DNA of 64,000 bases from Helianthus annuus (Eukaryota > Streptophyta > Magnoliopsida > Asterales > Asteraceae). Positions 1 to 10,839 of this stretch are shown here, piece by piece. The stretch is from the NCBI RefSeq assembly GCF_002127325.2, contig NC_035436.2, positions 19,478,205 to 19,542,204 of the forward strand. Direction: 5' to 3'. The notes below the pieces were generated by a model. That model was not told the origin of the DNA, ran no database searches, and was given only the letters and a program-made list of their open reading frames with translations. The position numbers were made by a program, and so were the translations under genes. Numbering within the stretch: position 1 is the stretch's first letter; each line of letters begins with the position of its first letter.

Positions 1-1140
1 TCCCCAACTCAGGCCCGTCAAAGAAGCAGAAATTTCAGGATCCCGACAAGAAAGATAAAACGAAGGGTAACTTTCCTAAGTGCAAGACATGTGGGAAGTT
101 ACAGACGGAGGAGTGCTTGAAGGGAAAGAAAGGATGTTACAATTTTGGTCAAGAAGGACATCCATACTGTAAATGTCCTATCCCACCAGAACTTGTTATA
201 ACTGTTTTCAACCGAGTCATGTTAAGGCTGAATGCCCTAAGCTCCAACAGAAGACGGGTAAGGAAGGAAGAAAAGAGGAAACCCCAAAGGCTAAGGGTAG
301 AATGTTCCAGATATCCTCTGAAGAAGCCAAGACTCTTCCGAATGTCGTTTCAGGTATATTTTAACTGAATTCGATTCCCACTTATGTATTATTTGATACC
401 GGAGCCAGTAGGTCGTTTATGTCGAATGAGTTATTATGTCACCCGTCCTTTAAAGTCGAAGTTATGTCAGTGCCGCTAGAAGTAGAGATAACGGATAGTA
501 AGAGTTATTTGTTATATGAAATACGTAGAAATTGTAAAATCATCATCGAAGAGGAAAGGTTTACTATTGATCTTATTCCTATGGTATTGGGAGAATTCAA
601 GGTCGTTATAGGCATGGATTGGCTAGCCCAACATAATGCTGAAATCCGATGCGAGAAGAAGGTCATTCGTGTTTTAACACCCGGGGGAAAACAACTATGT
701 ATACAAGGGGAAATAAATGTCGATTCGAAGATTTGCTCTATAATTCAAGCGCACAAGTATGTACGAAATGGAAGCAAGGCATTCTTAGCTTATGTGGTAG
801 ACACCAACCAAGGCACTCCAAGGTTAGAAGAAGTTGAAGTTGTGAACGAGTTTCTTGATGTATTTCTGGAAGATTTGTCGGGACTTCCATCGGAGCGCGA
901 GGTGGATTTCAAGATTGAATTATACCCCGATGCTAAACCCGTAGCCAAAGCTCCCTACAGTTTGGTCCCGATCGAAATGCGAGAGTTAATGGATCAAATA
1001 CAAGAATTACTCAATAAGGGTTTTATACGCCCGAGCGTATCGCCTTGGGGAGCACCCGTTCTTTTTGTGAAAAAGAAAGATGGTTCGATGCGCATGTGCA
1101 TCGACCATCGGGAGTTAAATAAGCTAACAGTGGAAAACCG
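1..1140 (+). pseudogene. Ty3/gypsy gag-protease-RT fragment (element F), truncated
   Basis: The fragment codes for the end of gag, the protease and the start of reverse transcriptase. Gag shows three knuckle-like segments: CKTCGKLQTEEC (the usual His is Gln), CYNFGQEGH (second Cys is Phe) and an intact CYNCFQPSHVKAEC. A one-base frame change lies between the second and third (about 150-200). A TAA at 362-364 sits just before the protease site FDTGAS (392-409). The protease and RT linker then stay open to [11 protein letters not shown], where similarity stops near 1,140. The core RT, RNase H and integrase are missing. Motif order and the GMDWL and KKKDGS motifs match Ty3/gypsy chromoviruses. 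The left part lies outside the window. It is dead, with one frameshift, one nonsense codon and truncation. Confidence 0.85.
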
Positions 1141-1617
1141 CTTTGCATGTTTATATAACGTAAGTCGATTTGATCGCGGATTTTTGCCGTTTTAACGATC
1201 CAAAAATTACCGTAATTATAAAAATACATTTTAAAGATAAATAAATATTCCAAAAATATTTATTATGAATAATTTCGCGTATTGTGATATTTTAATACAC
1301 TGTATCTTTCTTTCGCATCCGAATCACTGTGTATCGCCTGCGATTGCATAACTTTTGCGCTAGGAAACCTAAACTCCTTATACCACTATACGCATACATT
1401 AATTATTTAAGTAATATACATGAATGGATCATGTGTCAATTATTTATTTGACACCGGTTTGCTTGTTGTTTGAAAGCGTACCAACAATTCTTCTTATAGT
1501 CACCAAACGCGTGACACGAACTACGAAATGGACTTAACCCAGCCTAAAATATATTAACACATTTAAATCACGTTTATATTATGTTCCGGAATTAACCCGA
1601 TTTTGCCGGTTGTCACA
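1141..1617 (-). repeat. LTR fragment or solo LTR, reversed
   Basis: The right end reads ...GGTTGTCACA, which on the minus strand is TGTGACAACCGGCAAAATCG, a typical LTR start closely resembling those of elements A and E. No primer site or coding follows. The bases CTTTGC occur at both borders (1,140-1,145 and 1,618-1,623), which could be a target duplication of a solo LTR inserted into fragment F. However, similarity to F does not clearly resume at 1,618, so the left border is uncertain. Confidence 0.45.
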
Positions 1618-2203
1618 CTTTGCTCTTGCGTTTCACCACCCCTTCCCTTTTGTGATGTGGTGGGAAAGCCCCCAAGGTCTATGTGACACCTACGTGACAG
1701 GGCTTTGCCCTCATGCCCTTGCCCATGACTCCATGTAGTCTAACGGTGGGTTAATTTTTTCGCAATCTGGGAAAAAAACAAATTAAAGTTTGGGCTTGGT
1801 TTGGCCGGTTTTTAAATTGTTGTGTAAATAGAGTCCACTAACATCCTTTGGAAACAATCAAAAACTAGTGACGGTTTATGGCCCATGGGAATTTTATTAT
1901 GTTGGACTTCACTAATTGGAAAATCAAGTATCAAGACCAACCTATCAGATGGCCCATGTTGCATAGGATGGGGTGGGCTGTGGGCATAATAAGACTGATA
2001 TTGGACTGGGCCCAATTGATCTGCTGTTGTTCGAGAATGTATATTTGGTTACTGGGCTGCCGAGAGTTAGAATCTATTATGATGAGTTTGAAACTGGGCT
2101 TGGGCAATAAGTTTCACGTGTAATACACTAGGTTATAACCCTGTGTATTACACGGCTTAAACAAATAAAAAATACATTAAATGCTAAAATTGCAAAATTT
2201 ATT
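1618..2203. other. Non-coding; MITE-like debris and a 12-bp hairpin
   Basis: No gene is visible. 1,618-1,750 has repeated CTTTGC and GGGAAAGCCC / GGGCTTTGCCC words of the kind found in small DNA transposons, without clear ends. At 2,117-2,154 the 12-bp arms CGTGTAATACAC and GTGTATTACACG are perfectly complementary around a 14-nt loop, possibly a transposon end. The 81-codon open frame at 1,878-2,123 has no recognisable motif. Confidence 0.4.
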
Positions 2204-2500
2204 GTTAAAAAAAGAATGAATTAAACAAAAAGGAAGAAAATTAAAATTAGATATTTGAACAGTCTTTTTTTTTTAGAACTTCCGTCAATATTCAATACTA
2301 AAACTTGATTCAAGCCTCAATGAGCTTCTATTGTTAATCCAATTCTCAAAATTTGTCGTCTTTGTTAAAAAAAAGAATGATTTAAACAAAAGGAAGGAAA
2401 TCCAAATTAGAAATTTGAAAAAAAATTTGAGTATTTCCTTCGATACGGAAATTTGGTTCAACCCTCAATAAGCTTCTATTGTTATCTGATCCTCATCCAC
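2204..2500. repeat. Diverged two-copy tandem repeat, unit about 160 bp
   Basis: The segment starting GTTAAAAAAAGAATG at about 2,204 recurs at about 2,364. Both copies pass through AAACAAA, AAATTAGA, TTCAA and AAGCTTCTATTGTTA-like words in the same order. The copies differ by many substitutions and short indels. They are AT-rich and non-coding. Confidence 0.6.
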
Positions 2501-3254
2501 ATTGATCGAAAAGAAGTCCATAAATGCGCTTCCATCTTTAAACCAAAGCTAAAATTCAATAAAAAACAGATCTCTAATGCATATTAATCGTGAAGGAAAT
2601 AAATGTAAAAAAAAATAACAATGGGAAGGAGATAAATATAAAAAAAAAAATAACAATGGTAATCCGTAATCCTGGAGAGATCACTTCTTATTCATTAAAT
2701 ATTGGTTCTCTCCATCCAGTAACATCATTTAGATACTTCAACTTAGTTTTATAGTCTGCTTAATTTTTAGAATTTTCACTTTTACATGATTTTGTTAACA
2801 TAACTTAATTGTTAATTTGTTTTTTTTTTTTTAACATTTGATAGACATGCTAGCTTTTATATGTAGTATTTTCTCATTGTACACATGTTGTCGCTATGAC
2901 AAGTCCTGCACGAATGTGATTATTTGTAAAGTAGGGTCCTTTACGGTATTAATGGTCTTTAAAAAAGTTACATGGTGCTATAAATGGTATAGCGAATCAA
3001 ATTGAGTACATCCGCTCTAGCTTAATTTGATATTGGTTTTTACTCAATTTTATGAATTTTGTCGTGAGTGCTACTCACACCTAGTCTCTATAATAATAGG
3101 ATAGTGGTAGGGGACATAAAACACAAGCAAGATGCCGTGGGTTCAATTATAACATCATACCCATCTTTGTTATTATACCATTTTCCTTCCTATATCGACC
3201 GTAAGATACCTTGAAAGAAATAAATAGATATTGACTCGAAGGGTCAAGTTATTC
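2501..3254. other. AT-rich intergenic sequence, nothing recognised
   Basis: The stretch contains poly-A and poly-T runs and no reading frame of note. Near 3,100-3,150 the words GATAGTGGTAGGGG and GTGGGTTCAATTAT weakly resemble tRNA A and B boxes and could be a decayed SINE, but I cannot define ends. Confidence 0.3.
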
Positions 3255-3645
3255 TACAAAGGCTTCTAATTGTAAGAAGTGTAAGAAGGATTTATAGAGT
3301 GACAAGTGTCCAATAACCTAAAACTAAACCCACTACATCACCACCAAAAACCTAAACACCCACTCCCACCCCACACCACCACCACCCAAAAACCTAACCC
3401 CCCCTCCCACCCAAAAACCTAACCCCCCCCCCACCCCACCCCCCAAAAAACCTAACCCCCCCACCCCCCAAAAACCTAAAAAAAAATCTAAAAAAAACTA
3501 AACACCCACCCCCACCCAAAAACCTAAACCACCAACCCCCCCCCCCCCCTGGCAAAAAAAAAATATATATTTTTTTTTTTTAGGGTGGGTGATGTGGGGG
3601 GGGGGGGTGTGGGGGTTTAGGTTTTGGTGGTGGTGGATGTTTAAG

Positions 3646-3678
<33 letters not shown>

Positions 3679-3772
3679 TGGGGTTTTTTTGTGTAGTGGG
3701 TTTTTTTAGGTTATTGGACACTTGTCACTCTATAAATCTTTCTTACACTTCTTACAATTAGGATCCTTTGTA
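3255..3772. mobile_element. MULE-like foldback MITE with C-rich and G-rich arms
   Basis: The ends are inverted copies of about 65 bp that read TACAAAGG, a short variable stretch, then AATTGTAAGAAGTGTAAGAA and AGAGTGACAAGTGTCCAATA. Inside, the left half (about 3,330-3,550) is almost pure A and C with CCCACC and AACCTAAACC words. The right half (3,575-3,700) is almost pure G and T, so the arms can pair over most of the length. I found no matching flanking duplication (AAGTTATTC against TTTGATCCT), so the superfamily is a guess from terminal repeat style. Confidence 0.65.
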
Positions 3773-3922
3773 TTTGATCCTAATCCTCGAATTTAAATCA
3801 GTTAGTTTTTACTGTTTGACAGCCTGAATTTCTTTACACGAAGGAATTTTGAGAACTTTGTTCTAATTTCATATCTAGTCTTTTTTTTATTCAGATTTGT
3901 TATACATAGAATTCAAATTCTA

Positions 3923-4149
3923 AGGGGCTGTTTGGTAGCCTCTTAATGATCATTCAGATGCTACCTCTTAATGATTTAAAACCTCTGAATGAATAAGAGA
4001 TAACCTCAAGTCTGAATGGTTAAGAGGTAACATCTGAATAGTAAATCATCACATGTCACATTCTTCTACATTCTCATTGGTAAAATTCTTAATAGTTCCA
4101 TTAAAAGGTAGCCTCTTAATGACCATTCAGAGGCTACCAAACAGCCCCT
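3923..4149. mobile_element. hAT-like MITE, AGGGGCTGTTTGG termini
   Basis: The 227-bp element has inverted ends AGGGGCTGTTTGGTAGCC. The subterminal word CTCTTAATGATCATTCAG recurs inverted and in tandem. The flanks AAATTCTA and AACTTCAA match at six of eight positions, consistent with a decayed 8-bp hAT duplication. It is non-coding. Confidence 0.75.
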
Positions 4150-4250
4150 AACTTCAACAAATTTTGCGAACCAAAATATTAAAAATAAAATTCAGATGAA
4201 AGTTAAATTCTATTCTAATTCCTGTAACCAAAAACAACTGAGCCGAATCA

Positions 4251-4738
4251 GGCCATGTGTAGTCATAAAGCCTCTTTGTGGGCGTTATGCGACACGTGTT
4301 GTGCCACGTCACACATGGGCTTTATAGGGCGTTATATCACTAGAGCCCGTAGTCATAAAGCCCATACATCATCGTTACTCAAATATTGGTGAACAAATCT
4401 TCTGATGGGGAACCCATTATTTTTTTAGAAGAAAGTGGGAGTAATTTCTAGATTTTTATAAAAAAAAAATGTAAAGAAGAAGCAATGAGAGTGTGATGAA
4501 TTTAAAAAAAAAATGGGAGATATGGGGAGTATTTATAGATTTGAAAATGAATTAATTTTTTTTAAGTTTGTGACCGTTGAACGGTCATTTTTTTGAAATA
4601 ATTCTCCTCTCACGCCGCTATAGACATAACGCTGGCCTAAAAAAAATACCCTATAGCGTCGTCTGTAATGGTGTGACGGGCGCTATGGGACGCTATCTCT
4701 CACAAAATCTTGTTCATCGCGCCCCACTATGTACGGTC
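4251..4738. mobile_element. Harbinger-like MITE
   Basis: The ends GGCCATGTGTAGT and (inverted) GACCGTACATAGT form an imperfect terminal inverted repeat. Both flanks are TCA, a 3-bp duplication as PIF/Harbinger elements make, although the usual target is TWA. The interior repeats CGCTAT and CATAAAGCC words and has no coding capacity. Confidence 0.55.
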
Positions 4739-4973
4739 TCAAGCTAATAAGTGAACTATTTTAGGCTGTAACTGGAGTCTGAAATGAAACTGAAACTTGG
4801 GCTGTTCGAAGAAATATAATAGGGTTTACTTTACAATAATGTTGCACTTGGGCTGTTCTAAGGTTACAGCTACATGGGCTTACAATAAACCCCATAAGTT
4901 ATGGGCTTTTATCTATTACACATAAAACAAGATTACCAATGGACTTATGGTTTATATATATTTAGGGGCTGTT
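4739..4973. other. Short intergenic stretch, nothing recognised
   Basis: The stretch has TGGGCTTT and TGGGCTGTTC words repeated three or four times and no reading frame or transposon ends that I can define. Confidence 0.3.
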
Positions 4974-5309
4974 TGGCAACATCTGAACCAATAAGTACTA
5001 AATGAATAAGAGATCTGAATGACTAAGAGGCTCTGAACCAGTAAGTGTTGAACCAGTAAAGTGCTGGTGGAGTTGCAGTGTTGGATGAGAGAAGAGGAGA
5101 CGAGAGGAATGGGTAGCTGTGGAACAAGATGTTTTGATTATTAGGGCAGGCTTGTCAATAGTTCATTCAGATCTTAAAAAGTGTTGAACCATTCAGATCT
5201 GAATGGTTTCATTAAGAGGTGATTATTTGATGAACCAAACACCTGAGGTCTGACCGATTCAGAGGCTTGCCTCTTAACGGAGCCATTCAGATATAAACAA
5301 ACAACCACT
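4974..5309. mobile_element. hAT-like MITE, same family as 5401-5716
   Basis: It begins AGGGGCTGTTTGGCAACATC and ends with a decayed inverted match (CAAACAACCACT). Internally it repeats TCTGAA, CATTCAGA and TTAAGAGG words in both orientations. No target duplication is visible. It lies 91 bp before a second, better preserved copy. Confidence 0.6.
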
Positions 5310-5400
5310 TACTTTTTTCAGACATTTTTACGAATATTTGGCAATATATATATAAAAAGCTTATAAGAAAAACCATTTACACCAAATTTGGTTTTGACTA

Positions 5401-5716
5401 AGGGGCTGTTTGGCAACATCTGAATGGTTAAGTGCTGAACCAGTAAGAGGTCTGAACCATTAAGTGTTGAACCAGCAAAATGTCTGAACCATTAAGAGAC
5501 TGTACAATGCTTAACCGTTTAGAGGCAAATGTCTGACCAATTTAGATTAGAGGTCTTAACCATTCAGACTCTGTATAAATCTTAACCATTTAGAGGCAAA
5601 TGTCTGAACCATTCAGACATCTGATCGTGAAACAAACAGTCTGAACCATTAAGTATTGAACCAGTAAGAGATCTAAACCATTAAAAGCCTCATTAAGAGG
5701 TAAACAAACAGCCCCT
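5401..5716. mobile_element. hAT-like MITE, second copy
   Basis: It begins AGGGGCTGTTTGGCAACATC and ends CAAACAGCCCCT. The body is built from repeated CTGAACCATTAAG and CATTCAGA words. The flanks share only ACTA, so a target duplication is not demonstrated. Confidence 0.65.
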
Positions 5717-5867
5717 AACTAAGTTATATGTGTGATAACCCATTTGATAGAGACATATTTAAATAATTGATGTAAAGTTAGATAGAAGTAACATTTGTCG
5801 TTTATAAAAAAAAGTTATATACTTTTGTAAAATATTTTTGATTAAATTACATTAATCAATGTACAAT
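5717..5867. other. Short AT-rich spacer
   Basis: This spacer separates the hAT-like MITE from the ARM-repeat relic. I see nothing recognisable in it. Confidence 0.3.
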
Positions 5868-6110
5868 AGAGAAATAAAATAATAAGATCCGATGTAAAAG
5901 GAACAACATTAGCACAAAAACATTCAATTGCTTTTTAAGTAATCTTGTTAAAGAAGACGAAGGTTTGAAGTTGTTAATTGCTGAAAAAGGAGGAATTCGT
6001 AGCTTGAGAAACGGACTTAGCCTCTGTTCGGAGTTTAGAGATCGCCATTGAGTTCTTAAGCAATTTAGCATCCATTCAACGCCTAATCGAACTTATTACA
6101 TTAAACGATT
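5868..6110 (+). pseudogene. Broken ARM-repeat protein fragment
   Basis: Three plus-strand frames join into one armadillo-like stretch: TLAQKHSIAF, then NLVKEDEGLKLLIAEKGGI (about 5,942-5,998), then AIEFLSNLASIQRLIELI (about 6,051-6,104). Shifts of one base separate them, and TAA and TGA stops follow the first two pieces. The spacing of small and Leu residues and the LLIAE-GGI turn fit plant ARM-repeat proteins of the type often labelled vacuolar protein 8-like. That match is from memory of the family and was not searched. The fragment is about 80 codons and has no start, so it is a relic of a host gene or a piece carried by a transposon. Small DNA transposons lie on its left. Confidence 0.45.
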
Positions 6111-6426
6111 ATTATTACCTGGGTAGGGCCGGGTACATAATTGTGTTTTTTAATACCCGGGTTTTTTTTTGGTAGTTTTAACTTCATAAGTTATGGATTT
6201 TTAATCATAATTGAAACATGATACCGGTCTTGGGGGTTTTTTATATTTTTTAATGATTATTTATCTGTTTTATGTAAAGAATCCTGAGAATCGTATAGAT
6301 ATGTATACTTATTGTTTTAAATGTGATATATAAAATAATTTATTTTAACCACATATCTTTTGCTCTCATATTACATGTAATTATCTTTAACACTTGGTTG
6401 TTCTTAAAAAATCAACTTTAGTTTCT
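6111..6426. other. AT-rich spacer, nothing recognised
   Basis: The stretch contains a GGTAGGGCCGGGTA...ACCCGGGTTTT motif and long AT runs, with no reading frame. It may include the remainder of the internal region of the LTR remnant that follows, but no coding is visible. Confidence 0.3.
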
Positions 6427-6686
6427 TCTGATACCAAATGATACGGATCGGAAGCGTATTCAAATGGCTCAAGAACAATCGATTAATCAAAGACGATAAA
6501 ATGAACCAAAGGGTTCAAGAACAAAGTTCTTATCATTAAAATTCAATCAAAAACTGACTCAAACATAAACCCTTGACATCCTATTTATATGATAGGAATT
6601 GTAATTCAAAAGGAAACTAAATAAGATAAAATATTAAATTTAAATAAATTAAGAGATAAATAAAGGGGTTTGATCTATCCGCATCA
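6427..6686 (-). mobile_element. Small LTR remnant with primer binding site, reversed
   Basis: On the minus strand an LTR of 248 bp (6,439-6,686) starts TGATGCGGATAGATC and ends GATCCGTATCA. It is followed after two bases by TGGTATCAGA (6,427-6,436), the initiator-Met tRNA primer site. A TATAAATAGG promoter box lies inside. The short LTR with these termini fits a Ty1/copia or TRIM element. No second LTR copy or coding region is present in the window. Confidence 0.65.
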
Positions 6687-6932
6687 ATAATTTACAACTA
6701 CGATACGTGCATGACACATCACACTCATGTTTTCCTTGTTTAGTTCCATGTTTCCATTGTTTGGTGTAGGCAAGATCTCCATTACTAGGTAGTGTTTAAT
6801 TTGGTTTGCATATTTAAAGTGATGTACATCAATTGTTTTGAGATATGAATGAAATATAAAAAAATTCTCCAAACGAATGTCTTTCTATTTGTCTAGTTTC
6901 GACTCGGCTATCTATCAAACTATGACAACGTA
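6687..6932. other. Spacer, nothing recognised
   Basis: No coding or transposon ends are visible. The 62-codon minus-strand frame at 6,684-6,872 has no known motif. Confidence 0.3.
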
Positions 6933-7120
6933 GGGGCTGTTTGGCTGAGCTTTTCAAAACAACTTATTTGCTTATTTGCTTTTCTGAAAAGCAAATAAGT
7001 CAATAAGCTCTTTTGAAAAGCTTTAAAATGGAGCTTTTCAAAACAGCTTATTGACTTATTTGCTTTTCAGAAAGCAAATAAGTAAATAAGCTCTTTTGAA
7101 AAGCTCAGCCAAACAGCCCC
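6933..7120. mobile_element. hAT-like MITE, GGGGCTGTTTGGC termini
   Basis: The 188-bp element has inverted ends GGGGCTGTTTGGCTGAGC. Inside, the word GCTTTTCAAAACA...CTTATTTGCTTTTC recurs twice in each orientation, giving nested hairpins. No clear target duplication was found. Confidence 0.7.
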
Positions 7121-7319
7121 GTAATCAATAATTTACAACAACTATAACAACGTAATCACGATGCTAAACCACATGGTGTTTGGATGATTTGAGCTTTACA
7201 AACACGTAATAAAAGAAAAAAAAATCACATTCATTTTGGATTATTTTAATGTTCATGTCTATACTTATAACTATAAGGGTGTACACATATGCAGACTAAA
7301 ATGCCTATTTACACATCAA

Positions 7320-9050
7320 AACCTAGCTTTATATACGTCGCGTATAGGTCTATACGCCGCGTATAGGTCTATACACGGCGTACAGCCACCTTTTCAATTT
7401 CCAAGAGAAACTCTGATATTATGTGGGAATTTATCACTTTATATACGCCGCGTATAGTCCTATACGCATCGTATATAAATGGTGTTTTTTTTAATAAACA
7501 TTGTTATACATTATTTATCGTTTTAGCAAACTTTTATAATAAGTATTTTTAAAAAATAGATAAATAAAAAACATTGTTAAGTATTCTATCGTATAGTTTA
7601 ATATAGGCCTTGTATAGGCCTATGGATGTAGTATCGTATCATATAGTGTAGTATAAATCTCGAATAGACCTACACGTGTAATATAATATTGTATCCTATC
7701 GTATAGTGTAGTAAAAAACATTGTTAATTATTCTATCGTATAGTATAATATAGGTCTCATATAGGCCTATGGATGTAGTATTGTATCATATAGTGTAGTA
7801 TAAATCTCGTATAGACCTATGCGTGTAATATAAAATTGTATCCTATTGTATCGTATAGTGTAGTATAAGTCATGTATAGGCATATATGTGTAGTATCGTC
7901 TCGTATAGGCCTATAGGTGTAGTATCGTATCATATGGTGTAGGCCTATACGCAACATATATAAAGGGTAGTTTTTTTAACCCCATACCTGTGGTAAATTC
8001 TCTTTTTGACCCTTTATATACACCGCCGGTATAGGCCTATACGCAACGTATATAAAGGGTTTATTTTTTTTTAGAAAACAATTTTATTCATTATTTATCA
8101 TTTTAGCAAAGTTCTATAATAAGTACTTAAAAAACATTTTTAAGTATCGTATCGTATAGTATAAGACTCGTATAAACCTTGTGTAGGCCTCGTATAGGCC
8201 TATGGATGTAGTATCCTTTTGTATCGTATCGTATCGTATAGTGTATAGTATAAGTCTCGTATAGGTCTTGTATATGCCGGTAGGCCTATACGAGACCTAT
8301 ACTACACCTATAGGCCTATACGAGTGTTGTATGGTATCATATACTGTCGTATCATATAGTATAATATCATATCATATCGTATAATGTATAGTATAAGTCT
8401 CGTATAGGTTCCCTATAGGTTTTGTATGTGCTTATAGGCCTATACGGGATCTAAACCACACCTATAGGCCTGTAAGGGACCTATACTACACCTATACGCT
8501 ATATGGGTATTGTATGGTATTCTATAGTATCGTATCATATTGCATTGTATCGTATCGTATAGTGTATAGTATAAGTATCATATAGGTTCCCTATAGGTCT
8601 TGTATGTGCCTATAGGCCTATACGATACCTAAATCACAACTACAGTCTTATAGGAGACCTATACTGCACATATAGGCCTACACGGGCGTCATATCATATC
8701 GTATAGCATCGTTTCGTATAGTGTAGTATAAGTCTCATATAGGTCCATTATAGGTCTTGTATATGCCCACGATACTACATCTATAGTTCTATACGAGGCT
8801 TATATGGGACCTATACTATACGATACTACACCTATACAGAACCCATACTACACTATACGATATGATATCACACTTATAGACTTATACGTGGTCAATAGGT
8901 GACCTACACTACACCTGTATGATACGATATTTATCGTATAAAAATGATTAATGATTTATAAAAAAGTTTGTAAGACATCAATACGTGACCTATACTACAC
9001 CAAACAAGGGGTAAAATTGTCTTTTTGACCTTTTATATACGCTGCGTATA
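7320..9050. repeat. Palindromic GTATAGGCCTATAC repeat field (left part)
   Basis: The region consists of imperfect copies of GTATAGGCCTATAC, TATACGCCGCGTATA and GTATCGTATCGTATAGTGTA. Two neighbouring units of about 145 bp begin AAAAAACATTGTTAA (about 7,566 and 7,711), with a third near 8,125. A larger duplication is anchored by CATTATTTATC.TTTTAGCAAA (about 7,510 and 8,086). Near 8,010-8,063 the arms ACCCTTTATATAC and GTATATAAAGGGT face each other around TATAGGCCTATA. No gene is visible. Element A is inserted at 9,050 and the same repeats resume at 56,508. Confidence 0.8.
9046..9050. other. Target duplication GTATA, left of element A
   Basis: GTATA is perfectly repeated at 56,508-56,512, directly after the right LTR of A. 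A 5-bp duplication is the expected Ty3/gypsy length and proves that both LTRs belong to one insertion. Confidence 0.9.
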
Positions 9051-10802
9051 TGTGACAACCCGTAACTTCGAGGTAAAAACCCATCTATTTCGTTTTTATA
9101 AATCAAATCTTATACTTGTTTTATTTGATGAATTAACCAAATCCTTACCGTGTTGTACCGACTCGAACCATTTGAACCGTAACCCGTGTCTCGCTAGTCA
9201 ATTCAACCCATTCGCGAAACCCGGAACCTTTAAGGTCCGAACCATAGTGGGTATATTATATATTTACATTATCAATATATTATACATATATATTATTATG
9301 CATAAATCTATTTGATGATAATTGCTTTATCATGTTAACAAATGTGTATGTGTATTATACATATATATTATTATGTATAAATCTATTTGATTATAAATCT
9401 CTTTGATTATATTTCTAAACAAACTTATGGATTCTTGTTCATGTAATCCATTTAAAGCAATTTCCAAATGACAAAGGGCCAGTTTACTGTGGAAGAAATC
9501 GAAGGCCCAGATCTACAATTTGGGCCGCTATATCTCAGTTTGCATGAAGGTAATTTATGAATTTATTCTTTACTAGTCTGGTTGTATATCTCAGTAACCC
9601 AAGTCATTTAGGTTTCGGCCCAAGACAGGAAGTTCCAAACCGCCCATTCCCTTTTCATATACATACGTATTATATTCATGCAAACTGTTAATCCCTAAAA
9701 CCCTAGTGCAACTTTTCTTTTTTTACCTACTATCGACAAAGAAGAGGAGCCCTAAGACTTCAAGTTTCAGCTTCAAGACTATATCTAATCTTCTTTTAAT
9801 CACTAGGTATCACATCTTGTTATTCGTTTATAGTTCTTTTAGTTTATACATGCTTTCGGTTGTAAATCCCTTGTAAACTTGGCTGCATTTTCTGAATTTA
9901 GTGATGATTCTCGATGCCTTGATGGGTTACTTGTAATATAAGGTCACTAGAAATCATATTGTTAGAGTTATAGCGGATTATGAGTTTGGTTAAGTCTTTT
10001 GAGTTTTGTTGATGGGTTAAATATGATTATTAAGGATAATCAGTTGTTATATGATTTATTCGATGACTAATAACCTGCTGTGATTCATATTTATGTGTCT
10101 CGGGTTCGCAAGCTAATCGTATGCGGGATCGGGTAACGAAAATAGTAAGTTGTCCAACAGTTACAGCCGACTTTAATCGGCTGTAACGGGGTCATAATTT
10201 ACCGAAATCTGAATTTTCTTGACTCTATAACGTGTTATTTCGAAATACGCTTCTAATGGCGCTGGAATCATGATTTTTGGACATCGTTTGCTATTTTAAA
10301 CAAATTATTTCATTTCAGCAATTAAAGCTGTGTTTTTCTGTAGAAAACGCAGCTCACGTTTCATGTCATAAATTGGTATGTGTTTACTGTTTAGTCTTGA
10401 AAATTTTACTGTAGATGCTCTTAAGTGTCCTTGCAAACCTCCAACTGGAATTTCGTCAATCGGATAAATGTAGATTTTTAAATAAATAATTCGGCAAACA
10501 TGGTCAGATTACGACGAATCTGATCACTGTTTGGCGCAAGATTTGTCACGGAAAATCCTTAAGGAATTTGGTCACCAAATTTTAATACAATGGTCTCTGG
10601 TTTGATTGAAACGTTCTGTAATTCTTCGGGAGCTATCCGGTGCCCGAACGGTCCTGATTAATGCACCGCAAATTCTCCGAAAATGCACTTAAAAGCTGAA
10701 ATTTTGTGACAAGATTTATTAGGTGAATTGTGAGGAAAATGTGGTCACTATTTAGAATAGTGAGACTTTGCATGCATGTGCACACACACACACACACACA
10801 CT

Positions 10803-10839
<37 letters not shown>

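Noticed and set aside
1140..1623. Firm solo-LTR call with CTTTGC duplication
   Set aside because: The matching bases may belong to the CTTTGC-rich MITE-like sequence on the right, and F does not clearly continue after 1,618.
7320..9050. CRISPR array or regular satellite
   Set aside because: Units are palindromic but irregular in length and spacing, with no constant spacers. This is plant nuclear DNA.
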